Shown one piece after another: positions 31,454 to 32,377 of a stretch of DNA of 32,377 nucleotides. The translations under genes were made by a program, and so were the position numbers. Positions within the stretch are counted from its first letter, which is position 1. Each line of letters begins with the position of its first letter. Under the pieces are notes generated by a model. The model did no database searches, had not been told where the DNA came from, and was given only the letters and a program-made list of their open reading frames with translations. Source of the DNA: Acidobacteriota bacterium (GTDB lineage Bacteria > Acidobacteriota > Vicinamibacteria > Vicinamibacterales > UBA2999); NCBI GenBank assembly GCA_020851565.1, contig JADZCN010000128.1, forward strand, positions 1 to 32,377, read 5' to 3'.

Positions 31454-32377
31454 ATGCACAAGCCAGTCAAGTACGTCGAAAAGGGACTCACCTATATCGC
31501 CAAGGGCGCGTGGCAGGTATTCGACGCGTTGAACAGCATCAGGCCGAACCAGGCCTTCACGCCTGCCTGGTCCGAGAAGCCGCTCCTCAAGTCCTACCAG
31601 AAGGTGAAGCCGCCGCTCGGCTGGCCGCGCCAGACCGACTCGCTCTGCCCGGTCTGCGTGCGCGAGGCCCGGCAGGAGATTGTCGACGGCAAGCGCGACT
31701 ACAAGGAGCTGCTCACCGAGAAGATCGGCGAGATCAAGGCGACGATCCTCGAGCGCGACGGCAAGATCCTGATGGTGAAGGACTGCCCCATCCATGGCCA
31801 CTTCGAGGACGTCATGGCCATCGACACGGCGTTCTTCAAGCACCTCGAGGACAGCTTCCCGGGGTCGGACATCCTGTCGCACGCCGACGAGAAGCTGCAC
31901 AACCACGGCTCGTCCACCATCAAGTACGGCCGCGGGGCGGTGCTCACCATCGACCTGACGAACCGTTGCAACATGATGTGCGATCCCTGCTTCATGGACG
32001 CCAACCAGGTCGGGTTCGTCCACGAGCTGAGCTTCGAGGACATCAAGACGCTGCTCGACAACGCCATCTCGATCAAGCCGAAGCGGCAGATGTCGGTGCA
32101 GTTCTCGGGCGGCGAACCGACGCTCTCGCCGTACTTCCTCGACGCGGTCCGCTACGCGAAGAAGGTGGGCTACAACAGCGTGCAGGCGGCGACCAACGGC
32201 ATCGAGTTCGCCAAGAGCCCCGAGTTCGCGCGCGCGGCGGCCGAGGCCGGCCTGCGCTATGCCTACCTGCAGTTCGACGGCATCGGCAACGCCGCCAACA
32301 GCCATCGACTCGTCGGCAACCTGTTCGACGTGAAGCTGCGTGCCATCGAGAACCTGTGGAGCAACGGCGTCGACATC
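31454..32377 (+). CDS. Radical SAM protein, tetraether/membrane-spanning lipid synthase-like (N-terminal part)
   Basis: The first 308 residues of a gene that runs off the window. An extra N-terminal cysteine cluster (Cys65-PV-Cys68, then Cys111 and His114 in KDCPIHGHFED) precedes the radical SAM motif CNMMCDPC (Cys172, Cys176, Cys179) and GGEP (219-222) in QFSGGEPTLSP. This layout (SLCPVC...ILERDGKILMVKDCPIHG...LTNRCN.MC..C) is that of the MJ0619-type family containing archaeal tetraether synthase (Tes) and bacterial membrane-spanning lipid synthases, which couple lipid tails by radical chemistry. Acidobacteriota make such lipids (iso-diabolic acid, branched GDGTs), so the role fits, but other members have other substrates. 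The divergent phospholipase D-like gene is also lipid-related. Confidence 0.8.
   Translation, partial: MHKPVKYVEKGLTYIAKGAWQVFDALNSIRPNQAFTPAWSEKPLLKSYQKVKPPLGWPRQTDSLCPVCVREARQEIVDGKRDYKELLTEKIGEIKATILERDGKILMVKDCPIHGHFEDVMAIDTAFFKHLEDSFPGSDILSHADEKLHNHGSSTIKYGRGAVLTIDLTNRCNMMCDPCFMDANQVGFVHELSFEDIKTLLDNAISIKPKRQMSVQFSGGEPTLSPYFLDAVRYAKKVGYNSVQAATNGIEFAKSPEFARAAAEAGLRYAYLQFDGIGNAANSHRLVGNLFDVKLRAIENLWSNGVDI

Overview
The window is a GC-rich bacterial chromosome segment, most likely from an Acidobacteriota (class Vicinamibacteria would fit). Four features point there together: a PadR regulator next to a 'duplicated orphan' ABC permease without its own ATPase, a cytoplasmic Ser/Thr kinase fused to a TolB-like domain and TPRs, a large Oar-type TonB receptor with an N-terminal carboxypeptidase-regulatory domain, and a radical SAM protein resembling membrane-spanning-lipid synthases. 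No rRNA, tRNA, phage, insertion sequence or CRISPR was seen. The assignment is by inference; no database was searched.

Layout. 1-626: C-terminus of a B12-dependent ribonucleotide reductase. 922-3658: RecQ helicase, then an RraA-like protein. 4025-7767: an exported DinB-like protein (minus strand) divergent from a PadR regulator and its ADOP permease, with a palindromic operator between them. 7818-9460: alpha/beta hydrolase overlapping an exported DUF547 protein. 9602-12877: an SDR and the Ser/Thr kinase. 13004-16856: M20 peptidase (minus) divergent from a P1-family peptidase and a sodium:solute symporter. 17059-18912: an SDR plus tartrate/D-malate dehydrogenase operon. 18952-23846: TonB receptor and Tat-exported PhoD phosphodiesterase. 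23928-27934: an MrfA/MrfB-type DNA repair operon (helicase plus RNase H-like exonuclease). 28048-29337: a vanadium-haloperoxidase-fold exported protein. 29409-31232 (minus): ribosomal protein bL31 and a phospholipase D/cardiolipin synthase. From 31454: the truncated radical SAM protein.

The most unusual property lies between the genes. Most longer intergenic gaps hold a low-complexity array built from its own short 'word' (CACGAAGG, GCGACGGGAG, TCTGCGTTC, GGGTGC, GTCTTGAGG, CGCAGATCACGCGGAT, or a GC-rich GGAGCGCCGGG hairpin). Several are arranged as long inverted repeats: a left arm of words and a right arm of their complement. The arrays reach into genes. They supply the stop codons of RecQ, DinB, the kinase and the M20 peptidase, the start codon and first residues of PhoD, an in-frame stretch in the C-terminus of MrfA and apparently a linker in MrfB. 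Some words recur at distant sites in the window. This looks like an active word-array expansion or dispersal process that targets gene boundaries, and it is the best candidate here for an undescribed system.

A second window-wide pattern is a -10-like hexamer ending only 6-8 bases before the start codon of at least five genes, two of them with a recognisable -35 at 17 bp. This implies extensive leaderless transcription.
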